Of a DNA stretch of 24,854 bases, positions 1 through 5,910 are shown piece after piece. The stretch comes from a virus. The stretch spans positions 1 to 24,854 of IMG/VR virus record IMGVR_UViG_3300034980_000140, one strand, 5' to 3'. Position numbers and translations under genes: made by a program. The stretch's first letter is position 1, and each line of letters starts with the position of its first letter. The notes under the pieces are model-generated. The model was not told the origin of the DNA and ran no database searches. It saw only the letters and a program-made list of their open reading frames with translations.

Positions 1-6
1 GTGTAG

Positions 7-29
7 GGGCCCCACCGCCGGGGCCCTTT
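7..29 (+). terminator. GC-rich stem-loop, possible intrinsic terminator
   Basis: The arms GGGCCCC (7-13) and GGGGCCC (20-26) form a perfect 7-bp stem around the 6-nt loop ACCGCC, followed by only three T residues. It would end transcription coming from a gene to the left of the window. The short T tract makes it weaker than the terminator at 4836. Confidence 0.45.
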
Positions 30-39
30 CCCGGACCGG

Positions 40-59
40 AGGTATTTTTAAAAACACCT
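40..59. promoter_or_regulatory. 20-bp palindrome upstream of the first gene
   Basis: The arms AGGTATTTTT (40-49) and AAAAACACCT (50-59) are reverse complements apart from one mismatched pair, with no spacer. The run of five T then five A at the centre resembles a protein-binding operator more than an RNA hairpin. It lies 56 bp before the start codon of the first gene. No good -35/-10 pair was seen around it, so the role is inferred only from position and symmetry. Confidence 0.3.
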
Positions 60-115
60 TACCACAGCGGCATACCCTAAGATGGGTTATGCTACATGCG
101 ACTACAGGAGAGCGT

Positions 116-706
116 ATGTCAAAAGACGGAACACTCCGCATGAATCTCGAGCCTGAGCTTCTTGCGAGAATAGATGAGTTGATAGGGCCGGTATCTAAAT
201 CGGTAGCTGTTCAGGAGCTGGGTACACGTGTAAGCAGGCACTTAGTGTCGAGGATTGCTTTACTTCGCGGTATTCGGTTGATGGAGCAGCAGTATAGTGA
301 GGGTACAGAGATTGTAGCCCACGAGGAGCCTAAGCCGGTGCCGGTCGCGAAGTCTACACCAGTTAAGGAGGAGCCTACGGTGGTGGCGGAGACGCCTGAC
401 CTGGACGTCGTGTACGACGGTGACGGTTGTATCAAGAAGCCTGATGGGTGGGACTTATGGACATCCGCGTCTGTCCCTCCGGGACACGAGGAGATGCACG
501 ATCATTACCTCAAGCAGGGTTGGAGTCGTTACACGGGCAAGGCTGGTAAAGAGGTCATCTCGTTCTACTGGTGTTCAGATCCGGGGTTACACGACGCTGA
601 CGCCTATTTGAGCGCCGACAAGGCGGGGAAGACGATACTTGTACAAGACACGCCATATGGCCCAGGCCACATGATTCCACACGGTTACCTCGGCACTGCC
701 GCATAG
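116..706 (+). CDS. Unknown protein with possible N-terminal ribbon-helix-helix segment
   Basis: This is a 196-aa protein. The ATG at 116 is preferred over the in-frame ATG at 89 because AGGAG lies at 106-110, five bases upstream of 116, and nothing comparable precedes 89. Residues 5-58 read as a beta strand (TLRMNLEPELLARID) followed by helices ending in SRIALLRGIRLMEQQY, which resembles the ribbon-helix-helix fold of small DNA-binding repressors. A Pro/Glu/Lys-rich linker follows (about 67-92). The C-terminal half (about 95-196) is rich in Trp, Tyr, Gly and Asp and matches no family I recognise. It is the first gene of a rightward operon, and its stop lies 8 bp before the next start. A regulator with an unusual sensor or binding domain is possible; a virion accessory protein is an alternative. 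Confidence 0.75.
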   Translation: MSKDGTLRMNLEPELLARIDELIGPVSKSVAVQELGTRVSRHLVSRIALLRGIRLMEQQYSEGTEIVAHEEPKPVPVAKSTPVKEEPTVVAETPDLDVVYDGDGCIKKPDGWDLWTSASVPPGHEEMHDHYLKQGWSRYTGKAGKEVISFYWCSDPGLHDADAYLSADKAGKTILVQDTPYGPGHMIPHGYLGTAA

Positions 707-714
707 GATGAGAC

Positions 715-1071
715 ATGAATGAACCCACGATCCGGGGCGCTACGCACCCCGACCAGATTAAAGCTTGGATACAGTCTTGGAACTCTGAGGCTTTGCTAAT
801 GGATGGCTTTGATGACGCCTTAGTTGGCGCTGTCTCCCGCACTGACTTTGGCATGGTTGCTGTTTATGACCGTGACCTTTGCATTGCTGTTCTTGAAGCT
901 CAGGGGATGACGGAGGATGAAGCTATCGAGTACTTTGATTTTAACTGTGAGGGCGCCTACGTTGGCCCTGGCACTCCCGTTGTGGGCTGCTTTAACTTTG
1001 AGGATATTAGCCTTGAAGAGGCTCGTACATTTCTCTCTGACGCTCGCGAAGAACGAGCGGTGGAGGAGTAA
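715..1071 (+). CDS. Conserved-looking small phage protein, function unknown
   Basis: This is a 118-aa acidic protein. The start is supported by AGGATGAG just upstream; the AGGA overlaps the stop of the preceding gene. The sequence has the pattern LLMDGFDDALVGAVSR near residues 28-43, then VAVYDRDLCIAVLEAQGM, then a short acidic helix and a Gly-rich segment around residues 80-93. I recall this pattern from small conserved hypothetical proteins scattered through phage and plasmid genomes. No catalytic motif is visible. It is cotranscribed with its neighbours (9 bp from the previous stop, 2 bp to the next start). No function can be assigned from sequence alone. Confidence 0.8.
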   Translation: MNEPTIRGATHPDQIKAWIQSWNSEALLMDGFDDALVGAVSRTDFGMVAVYDRDLCIAVLEAQGMTEDEAIEYFDFNCEGAYVGPGTPVVGCFNFEDISLEEARTFLSDAREERAVEE

Positions 1072-1073
1072 TC

Positions 1074-1259
1074 ATGCCGTTGTACGTGTATAAATGCGAA
1101 GTCTGCGAAGAGACGGTGGAGAAACTGCAGCCTTTTGATGCTGAGTACCCCGACTGTGAGAAGTGCGCTAAGCAGATGAAGCGTCAGATTGCTGCGACAA
1201 ACTTCAGCTTGAAGGGTCCGGGTTGGGCAAGAGACAACTATGGATTAAAGGGCAGTTAG
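1074..1259 (+). CDS. FmdB-type zinc-ribbon small protein
   Basis: This 61-aa protein begins MPLYVYKCEVCEETVE, the standard opening of the FmdB / putative regulatory protein family. Cys8-x2-Cys11 and Cys28-x2-Cys31 make a four-cysteine zinc knuckle. The tail (IAATNFSLKGPGWARDNYG) keeps the FxLKGxGW pattern typical of the family. Family members are described as possible regulators, but their biochemical role is not established. The start is strongly supported by GGAGGAG 7 bases upstream and lies 2 bp past the preceding stop. A second FmdB-like protein is encoded on the other strand at 6766-7221. Confidence 0.85.
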   Translation: MPLYVYKCEVCEETVEKLQPFDAEYPDCEKCAKQMKRQIAATNFSLKGPGWARDNYGLKGS

Positions 1260-1290
1260 GCACGTTACTACACACGTGCTATAGTTGGCT
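1260..1290 (+). promoter_or_regulatory. Candidate phage promoter with inverted repeat
   Basis: GCACGT (1260-1265) and ACGTGC (1274-1279) form a perfect 6-bp inverted repeat with an 8-nt spacer, immediately followed by TATAGT (1280-1285). TG at 1277-1278 makes an extended -10 (TGCTATAGT). The string ACGTGCTATAGTTG recurs as ACGTGATATAGTTG at 13906-13919, again before a rightward gene. No convincing -35 is present. It could be an extended -10 host promoter or a promoter for a phage RNA polymerase of the single-subunit type. It sits about 16-20 bp before the ATG at 1306. Confidence 0.45.
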
Positions 1291-1305
1291 AACTAAGAGG
1301 TACTC

Positions 1306-1836
1306 ATGGGCAAATACGATCCTGTTGAAGATGATCCTGGGATGATGATTCATAATATGAAGATCGCGGCCCAGGGTGAGAACGCGTTTCCTTACTTTGT
1401 GGGTAGGGGTCACGACAAGCCTGAGCCTGAGCCTGAGCCTACGGCGGCCCCTACAGTTGCTGAAGGTCAGTATGAGGGTGCTGGTGGTTATCAGTATGAA
1501 GTCATGGCTGACGGTGGGATCAAGATCGTAGGTGCTCCTAAGGATCGTGGCTTGGGCGTCACGTTGAAGTCGGGTCATCCTGCGCATGAGGCAATCATGG
1601 CAGAGCTGATGGAGTCTCAGCCCGTTGATGATCTTCGCTCAGAAGAGTCGGATACGCTTGATACGGTGCTTGCTGATCAAGAAACCCGCGCAGAAGAGGA
1701 TCGTATGATGGCCGGCGGTGTCCGCGAGGGCGAAGGCCGCAGCGGCGAAGAGCTGGCTAAGAAGGGTAACCAGGTAAAGATGGGCGCTGGTGCTCAAGCC
1801 GCATTTGATCGCGTAAAGAGCAAGAACGAAGCGTAG
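1306..1836 (+). CDS. Unknown acidic phage protein with PEPEPEP linker
   Basis: This is a 176-aa hydrophilic protein. The start has AGAGG 8 bases upstream. An N-terminal segment (1-36) is followed by a Pro-Glu repeat (about 39-45, the DNA repeat cctgag at 1422-1440). Then comes a short Gly/Tyr-rich beta-like region (about 52-88) and a long charged, probably helical C-terminal part with many Glu, Arg and Met (about 93-176). There is no signal peptide or membrane segment. It follows a candidate promoter at 1260-1290, so transcription may restart here. A minor virion protein is a guess based only on the low-complexity linker and its setting among phage genes. Confidence 0.7.
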   Translation: MGKYDPVEDDPGMMIHNMKIAAQGENAFPYFVGRGHDKPEPEPEPTAAPTVAEGQYEGAGGYQYEVMADGGIKIVGAPKDRGLGVTLKSGHPAHEAIMAELMESQPVDDLRSEESDTLDTVLADQETRAEEDRMMAGGVREGEGRSGEELAKKGNQVKMGAGAQAAFDRVKSKNEA

Positions 1837-1849
1837 AGGGTTTTAGATC

Positions 1850-2317
1850 ATGGGTGATGACACTCCACAACAAATAATCGACGCTGAGAAACGTAAACTG
1901 CAGACACAAGCCTACGTGGGCAGGGACTATATGGAGCCCATCGAGGTAGTCCAGGGTGTAGAGGGCGGTGAGACACCCGTGCAGGCTGCGTCAAAGCTAG
2001 ATGACATGGCGAGAGAAACACGCATATCGCAGAAATCCGTTGTCGATCGCTTTACGGATTTAACAGGCCTTAACGAGTTCGATGGAGCTAATGTCGTCCG
2101 ATTAGTGGGTGAGGGCCAGATTACCCTATCTGACTCAGACACTCAGGCTGCTGCTATGGATGTGTTTAAGCTTAAAGACGATAATCCCTACACCTCCATG
2201 CATAAACTTATCAGGAATCCTGAGTCATCAGTGGGAGCGTCAGTCATGGAGGATGCCGCAGATAAGATTGGAGAAGAGTTCCCTGAGGCGCGTAGGGCCG
2301 GGCCTGCGGAAAAGTAG
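1850..2317 (+). CDS. Unknown hydrophilic phage protein
   Basis: This 155-aa protein is mostly helical and charged, with no cysteine clusters, membrane segment or recognised motif. Residues 55-95 (RETRISQKSVVDRFTDL and following) look like a compact helical region; the C-terminus is Ala/Glu/Pro rich. The start lies 13 bp after the preceding stop with a GAGGG element about 9 bases upstream, so it is in the same transcript as the gene before it. The gene ends 12 bp before the stop of a gene on the opposite strand, so the two converge here. I do not recognise the family. Confidence 0.7.
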   Translation: MGDDTPQQIIDAEKRKLQTQAYVGRDYMEPIEVVQGVEGGETPVQAASKLDDMARETRISQKSVVDRFTDLTGLNEFDGANVVRLVGEGQITLSDSDTQAAAMDVFKLKDDNPYTSMHKLIRNPESSVGASVMEDAADKIGEEFPEARRAGPAEK

Positions 2318-2329
2318 TATCGCAATGAC

Positions 2330-2635
2330 TCATCTCATTGAGTCTATCTTAAGTTTTAGTACTTCGTTCTCACGGCGCATGAAGTCAACTTCTACCCTGA
2401 CTGCAGCCATATCCGTCATCAAGTCCATGATCTGAGTTAGGTGCTCATCCCGTTCCTGCTCTAACTTCTCGACTCGTTTGATAAGGTCGTCGCGATACAA
2501 GGCCTGCTCGGCCTTTTCTTCCTGTTGAACCTCTCTTTTTTGCCGTGCCATAAACTCATAGAACTTAAACGCACCCGCACTGAACACGCCTGTAACGACA
2601 GCGACGATTGCAGCAGTGGTGGTTGGCTTATCCAC
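2330..2635 (-). CDS. Single-pass membrane protein with coiled-coil tail
   Basis: This 101-aa protein starts at a GTG (complement of 2633-2635) with AAGGA four bases upstream on the minus strand. Residues 7-28 form one hydrophobic membrane segment rich in Ala, Val, Gly and Thr. Residues 31-35 are basic (RQKRE) and residues 40-100 are a strongly charged heptad-like coiled coil. Basic residues after the segment suggest the coil is cytoplasmic, which argues against a classic inner-membrane spanin; topology is inferred from charge only. Its start overlaps the stop of the 139-aa membrane protein gene by 8 bp, so the two are translationally coupled. It lies antisense inside a rightward operon. Possible roles are lysis accessory, membrane anchor or superinfection protein; none is shown. 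Confidence 0.75.
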   Translation of the reverse strand: MDKPTTTAAIVAVVTGVFSAGAFKFYEFMARQKREVQQEEKAEQALYRDDLIKRVEKLEQERDEHLTQIMDLMTDMAAVRVEVDFMRRENEVLKLKIDSMR

Positions 2636-3047
2636 GAAGATCCTTATGCACTATTTCCACACGCATTTTAACGTATATCCAAACCCACAGGGCAAAGTAC
2701 ACGCCAGTGACCACAAGGCTGCGGCCAACTTCGCCAACAGCGAACTCAGGGTCAGCCATCACGCTCAGGACGAACTTGGTGGTCGAGAAGATGTACAGCA
2801 TCAGATACACACCAACGAAGCGGGAGCAGGAGCGGATGTTGGGGAGGCTAAACAGCATGCCAAGAGCAACCACAAAGTACAGTGCGTACTGAAAGTAGGC
2901 CCACTCGTTGCCCCCATCCACGGCTTCACCATAGCTCATCCAAAGTACGCGATTGTTGGCCAGGTCAGCGATGTTCCAGAACAGAAGCAGGGGTCCATAG
3001 TCGTGGTAGACCAGGATGTCCTTATACGCCTTGAAGAAACTTCGCAT
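2628..3047 (-). CDS. Polytopic (about four-pass) membrane protein, unknown
   Basis: From the ATG at 3047 the protein is 139 aa. Hydrophobic segments lie near residues 17-36, 52-71, 78-97 and 112-130, separated by short loops, with a basic C-terminus. The reading frame stays open far upstream to 3428, but that part overlaps the well-supported rightward gene at 3085 and looks like non-coding shadow, so it is left out. No Shine-Dalgarno is clear at 3047; alternatives are an in-frame GTG near 3062 and an ATG at 3086, which would abut the divergent gene. It is coupled to the coiled-coil membrane protein downstream (8-bp overlap). A holin-like or membrane-modifying role is possible but not demonstrated. 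Confidence 0.65.
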   Translation of the reverse strand: MRSFFKAYKDILVYHDYGPLLLFWNIADLANNRVLWMSYGEAVDGGNEWAYFQYALYFVVALGMLFSLPNIRSCSRFVGVYLMLYIFSTTKFVLSVMADPEFAVGEVGRSLVVTGVYFALWVWIYVKMRVEIVHKDLRG

Positions 3048-3084
3048 TGAGAGTACCGTCACCCAATCATAACTCGGAGAACGC

Positions 3085-3576
3085 ATGGCTGAGCATTCAT
3101 TAGACGACATCGTCCATTCGATACAGTCGGCTGTCTTAGCAGCGACTGACATAGCCGAGAGGCATGAGCTTGACTCAATCATGAAGCAGGAGTTCTGGGA
3201 GCTCAAGGTGGACGACAAGGGGGACCCAGTCAAGGATGAAGCGGGTAGAGACGTGTACTCCCCCCGCATGGTGACGATGCGGATACCTAAATGGGTAGAC
3301 GGTAAGCTTGTTGACGTGGATGTTCCGGTTCCGATGCAGTCACTGACTACGGGCCAAAGCCTCACGGTAGACCGGCTCGAGGTTGAGATGTCGGTAGAGA
3401 TCTCAGGTCTTGAGCCGGGGAAAACCAAGGGTAAACTTATGATACGGCCCGGTGGTAACTCTTCTTGGTTTCACAAGCAGAGCAACACTGCTAAACTCAA
3501 GCTGGTCTTCAAGGGCAGCGCGCCCCCAGAAGGTTATGCTCGCATAGATGATCAGCTAGTCAAGCTACTTCCATAG
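3085..3576 (+). CDS. DUF2589-like protein, paralogue 1
   Basis: This 163-aa protein has GGAG six bases before its ATG. An N-terminal helix (about 1-35, SLDDIVHSIQSAVLAATDIAE) is followed by beta-rich sequence. The central block VDVPVPMQSLTTGQSLTVDRLEVEM (about 76-100, beginning at VDVPVPMQSL) and the end SAPPEGYARIDDQLVKLLP line up by eye with the next gene, which has the same layout and a PPEG motif near its end. I read both as members of the DUF2589 family, a bacterial family of unknown function often found as adjacent paralogues. No enzyme motif is seen. The gene starts divergently from the membrane-protein gene. Its transcription must come from within that gene or by read-through from the left. 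Confidence 0.8.
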   Translation: MAEHSLDDIVHSIQSAVLAATDIAERHELDSIMKQEFWELKVDDKGDPVKDEAGRDVYSPRMVTMRIPKWVDGKLVDVDVPVPMQSLTTGQSLTVDRLEVEMSVEISGLEPGKTKGKLMIRPGGNSSWFHKQSNTAKLKLVFKGSAPPEGYARIDDQLVKLLP

Positions 3577-3585
3577 GAGGCCACC

Positions 3586-4191
3586 GTGCCAGATTCACTC
3601 GTAAACATGTCCGACCAGTTTGGCGGTCTTCCAATGGACCAACTTATCGGGGGGCCCCTGAAGGCTGCTTGTAGTGCTCAGGTGCTACTGGCTAAGGCAT
3701 CAGCCGACTTCATTAAGGATGTCGGACTTGATACCGCCGCAACAGGCGGGGCTATGTCTGCCCGCACCGTGGACTTCAGCTTCAACAAGCCAGTCCAGGC
3801 CGCTGACGGTACCACGACGCTGGAGAAGGTGGACTTGCAGGTTCCTCTGCTCGCCATCATCAACACACCCAGCTTGTCTGTGAAGGAAGCGGAGGTACGT
3901 TTCACCATGGAAGTGAAGTCGTCTACCTCAAGCAAGCAGACTTCCGATAGCAAGGCTGACCTCACAGCGCACGCCAAGTACAACGCAGGGCTCTTTAGCT
4001 GCGATGTCACCATTCACGGCTCTGTGGCCAACCACAGCGAGAACAGCCGCAAGAGTGACAACAGCGCCAAGTACGACGTGAAGGTCATTGCTCGTGACGA
4101 CGGGCCCCCAGAAGGGCTTATGAAGGTACTGGACATGCTTAACGATGCGATTGCACCTACCCAGGGTGTACCTGCTCCAGCCAAGAAGTAG
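3586..4191 (+). CDS. DUF2589 family protein, paralogue 2
   Basis: This 201-aa protein starts at GTG (3586) with AGGAGG about 5-7 bases upstream, just after the stop of its paralogue. Residues 18-47 read LIGGPLKAACSAQ...ADFIKDVG, the N-terminal hallmark I associate with DUF2589. A beta-rich region follows with VDLQVPLLAIINTPSLSVKE (about 84-103) and VRFTMEVKSS, then an Asn/Ser/Lys/His-rich section and the terminal PPEG motif. The fold is probably a beta sandwich that may assemble into oligomers; that is inference. A DUF2589 pair within a phage virion-type operon is unusual in my experience. Function is unknown in the family. Confidence 0.85.
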   Translation: MPDSLVNMSDQFGGLPMDQLIGGPLKAACSAQVLLAKASADFIKDVGLDTAATGGAMSARTVDFSFNKPVQAADGTTTLEKVDLQVPLLAIINTPSLSVKEAEVRFTMEVKSSTSSKQTSDSKADLTAHAKYNAGLFSCDVTIHGSVANHSENSRKSDNSAKYDVKVIARDDGPPEGLMKVLDMLNDAIAPTQGVPAPAKK

Positions 4192-4193
4192 TT

Positions 4194-4751
4194 ATGGCGC
4201 AAGACAACAAGCCGGTGTCATCTCTTGAGCGTATGCATCAGAACGTGAGAAACGTTGTGGAGCAACGGAATCAGATGGCAGTTGAAGCTGCTCGACAAAG
4301 GCGAGCTCAGAACGAGTTGCTGAGCCAAACGATTGAAGACACAGCTGAAAAAGATGCTGAGGCTGAGTACAACGAGCGTCTGCAGAGACAAATGCAGACT
4401 CTTGCTCAAGGTTCTGGGGCCAGCAGGGAGCCTAAGTCGAGTACTTCCGGAGGTATGGTCGATGCCTTGTCGCAGGCATTTATGTCGGTACCCGCAGGGA
4501 AGCCTATGTCAAACGCTGAGCGCCGAGCTAGGAAGCAGGATCGTCTAGCTACGGAACAGATACTGCTAGACCTGGAGCAAAAACGAACGGCGAAGAAAAC
4601 GGAGTTAGCTGCCCAGGGATTTAAGAACCCAGAAGCAGCTCTTAGTACGTTTGAATCGACATCAGGGGGCTCTCTGACGGGCGAAGACGTAGCTGCAGAT
4701 GCTGCTCGCGCGTCTGCGGGCACTCCTGGGAAGCCGCCTAAGAAGGTCTAA
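4194..4751 (+). CDS. Charged helical protein, last gene of the left operon
   Basis: This is a 185-aa protein. Residues 8-75 are a long amphipathic, Gln/Arg/Glu-rich helix with coiled-coil character. A short Ser/Gly-rich hinge (about 75-88) follows, then a second charged helix (about 103-145) and a Ser/Gly/Pro/Lys-rich disordered tail. The start lies 2 bp after the stop of the DUF2589 gene; only a weak AAGAAG precedes it, so it is probably translated by coupling. The strong terminator at 4836-4876 ends this transcript. Close coupling suggests that it works with the DUF2589 pair; it could equally be a minor virion or assembly factor. I do not recognise the family. Confidence 0.7.
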   Translation: MAQDNKPVSSLERMHQNVRNVVEQRNQMAVEAARQRRAQNELLSQTIEDTAEKDAEAEYNERLQRQMQTLAQGSGASREPKSSTSGGMVDALSQAFMSVPAGKPMSNAERRARKQDRLATEQILLDLEQKRTAKKTELAAQGFKNPEAALSTFESTSGGSLTGEDVAADAARASAGTPGKPPKKV

Positions 4752-4793
4752 GCCCTCATAGGTGTTACTGGTACATCAGCCCCACAGTTGCAT

Positions 4794-4831
4794 TTTGTAG
4801 GGTTGGTTCACCCAACGCTCTCTCCTACAAA
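4794..4831 (+). ncRNA. Nested stem-loop in the 3' end of the left operon
   Basis: TTTGTAGG (4794-4801) pairs perfectly with CCTACAAA (4824-4831). Enclosed in it, GTTGG (4802-4806) pairs with CCAAC (4812-4816) around loop TTCAC. With the terminator hairpin 4 bp further on, this would give a compact two-hairpin 3' RNA of about 85 nt. It may be a 3'-UTR stabiliser, a processed small RNA or simply part of the termination region. It was checked as a tRNA T-arm and rejected. Confidence 0.4.
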
Positions 4832-4835
4832 GTGC

Positions 4836-4876
4836 GGCCCCACTTGGTATGGGTGTACCAGGTGGGGCCATTTTTT
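4836..4876 (+). terminator. Strong intrinsic terminator of the left operon
   Basis: GGCCCCACTTGGTA (4836-4849) pairs with TACCAGGTGGGGCC (4856-4869) in a 14-bp stem with a single G-T wobble and a 6-nt loop (TGGGTG), followed by A and six T residues (4871-4876). The T run is on the plus strand only, so it stops rightward transcription before the leftward genes. The wobble also fits a plus-strand RNA. Confidence 0.9.
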
Positions 4877-4900
4877 ACGGCTACAGAAGGAGTAGTCGTA

Positions 4901-5884
4901 TCAACCTTTAACACCCATGACGGTAGTTGCATCAAGTTGTGCAGCACGTCTCATCTGATCCATGATGTCTTCCAAGGATCGGTGTTCACCAGCCTCGGTC
5001 CCGCTGCTGCCTGACCCCATGTTCATCATGTCCATACTATCTGGTACGGGTTCTGGCTCGGGTTCTGGCTCGGGTGCGGGGGCGGGCTCTGCTGGTGGTG
5101 GAGTAGGTGAGTACTCTGACTTGACCATGTTGAGTGCTTTATGCGGGTCAATCTCAGCGATACAGAGTGCACAGAGTGCGTCGAAGGCCTTAGTGTTTTC
5201 GTAGATCTCGGGTGCGGATGTCTTTACCCAGGTCTCAAACTCTTCGACGGCGTTATCGAGCTCAACTTTTTCTGCTTGGACCTTAGCGTCTTCGATCTGC
5301 TGGAATTGTTGACGCAGCTCCTCGCGCTCTTTGATGATCTCTTGGAGCTCAGACTGAGAAGCGGTTGAGGCTTTCTCGGTAGTGTCTGCGTACTCTTGCC
5401 TGAGCGTATCGAGTGTTGCCTGGTGCTTTACCTTAAGCTCATCGATTTCTTTCTGCTTCTCCACCATTGGATCGACATCGCCATTCAGCCAGCGTTGTAC
5501 GCGAGCTTCTTGCTCTCTGACGTCTTTCTCCCGCATGTCGAGCTTCTTGCGAGTCTGCGACATCTCTGAGAACTTGTCGGTGTAACCACGCTGCCAGTTA
5601 TTGTATTTGGTCTCGAACCCCTTGAGCAGTGACTGCTTCAGGTTGTCTTCAAGGCCATTAAACCAATCGCTGTCTTTGAGTCCGTTGACTTCCCCATTCC
5701 AGTCGAAGACTTCAGGTATCGACTCTTCAGGTGTTTCTTCTGCGGCTGCTTCTACAGGCTCGGCTACTTCTGCTGCTTCTACAGGTTCTTCAGCTGCAGC
5801 CGAGTCATCGACCTCAACATCTACAGGAGCGACGTTGGTGTCGGTGGTCTCGGTTGCTTCTGAGTCTTCGTGACTGTTGTACAT
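4901..5884 (-). CDS. Capsid scaffolding-like protein
   Basis: This 327-aa protein starts at an ATG with AGGAGAG four bases upstream. Residues 1-58 are acidic and Ala/Glu/Pro rich. Residues 59-100 are a Trp/Asn-containing helical segment. Residues 100-215 form a long highly charged coiled coil (Lys, Glu, Gln, Arg). Residues 262-281 are a Pro/Glu/Ala tract, and residues 302-318 form a C-terminal amphipathic helix with RRAAQ. A coiled coil followed by a flexible linker and a basic terminal helix is the usual design of phage scaffolding proteins, whose C-terminal helix binds the coat protein during procapsid assembly. Position at the end of the terminase-portal operon fits. It has no visible protease motif. 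Unusually, the capsid gene is not next to it but about 7 kb away on the other strand. Confidence 0.7.
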   Translation of the reverse strand: MYNSHEDSEATETTDTNVAPVDVEVDDSAAAEEPVEAAEVAEPVEAAAEETPEESIPEVFDWNGEVNGLKDSDWFNGLEDNLKQSLLKGFETKYNNWQRGYTDKFSEMSQTRKKLDMREKDVREQEARVQRWLNGDVDPMVEKQKEIDELKVKHQATLDTLRQEYADTTEKASTASQSELQEIIKEREELRQQFQQIEDAKVQAEKVELDNAVEEFETWVKTSAPEIYENTKAFDALCALCIAEIDPHKALNMVKSEYSPTPPPAEPAPAPEPEPEPEPVPDSMDMMNMGSGSSGTEAGEHRSLEDIMDQMRRAAQLDATTVMGVKG

Positions 5885-5910
5885 GTGCTCTCCTACATGA
5901 GTAGTCGTGA

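Noticed and set aside
1422-1440. Tandem cctgag repeat as a DNA repeat element
   Set aside because: It only encodes a short Pro-Glu linker; a similar linker in the scaffold-like gene (about 5045-5080) is coding on the other strand, so no repeat element is needed.
2608-3050. Plus-strand ORFs overlapping the minus-strand membrane genes
   Set aside because: The opposite frame shows coherent membrane segments and coupled starts; the plus-strand translations are His/Thr/Gln-rich without structure.
3048-3428. N-terminal extension of the minus-strand membrane protein
   Set aside because: It would overlap most of the well-supported DUF2589-like gene on the other strand; its composition is Ser/Thr/Met-rich shadow sequence, and the hydrophobic protein begins only after 3047.
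4794-4831. T-arm-like segment GTTGGTTCACCCAAC suggesting a tRNA
   Set aside because: The loop lacks the conserved T-loop A, no acceptor or D-arm partner is found in the flanks, and the outer stem explains the pairing better.
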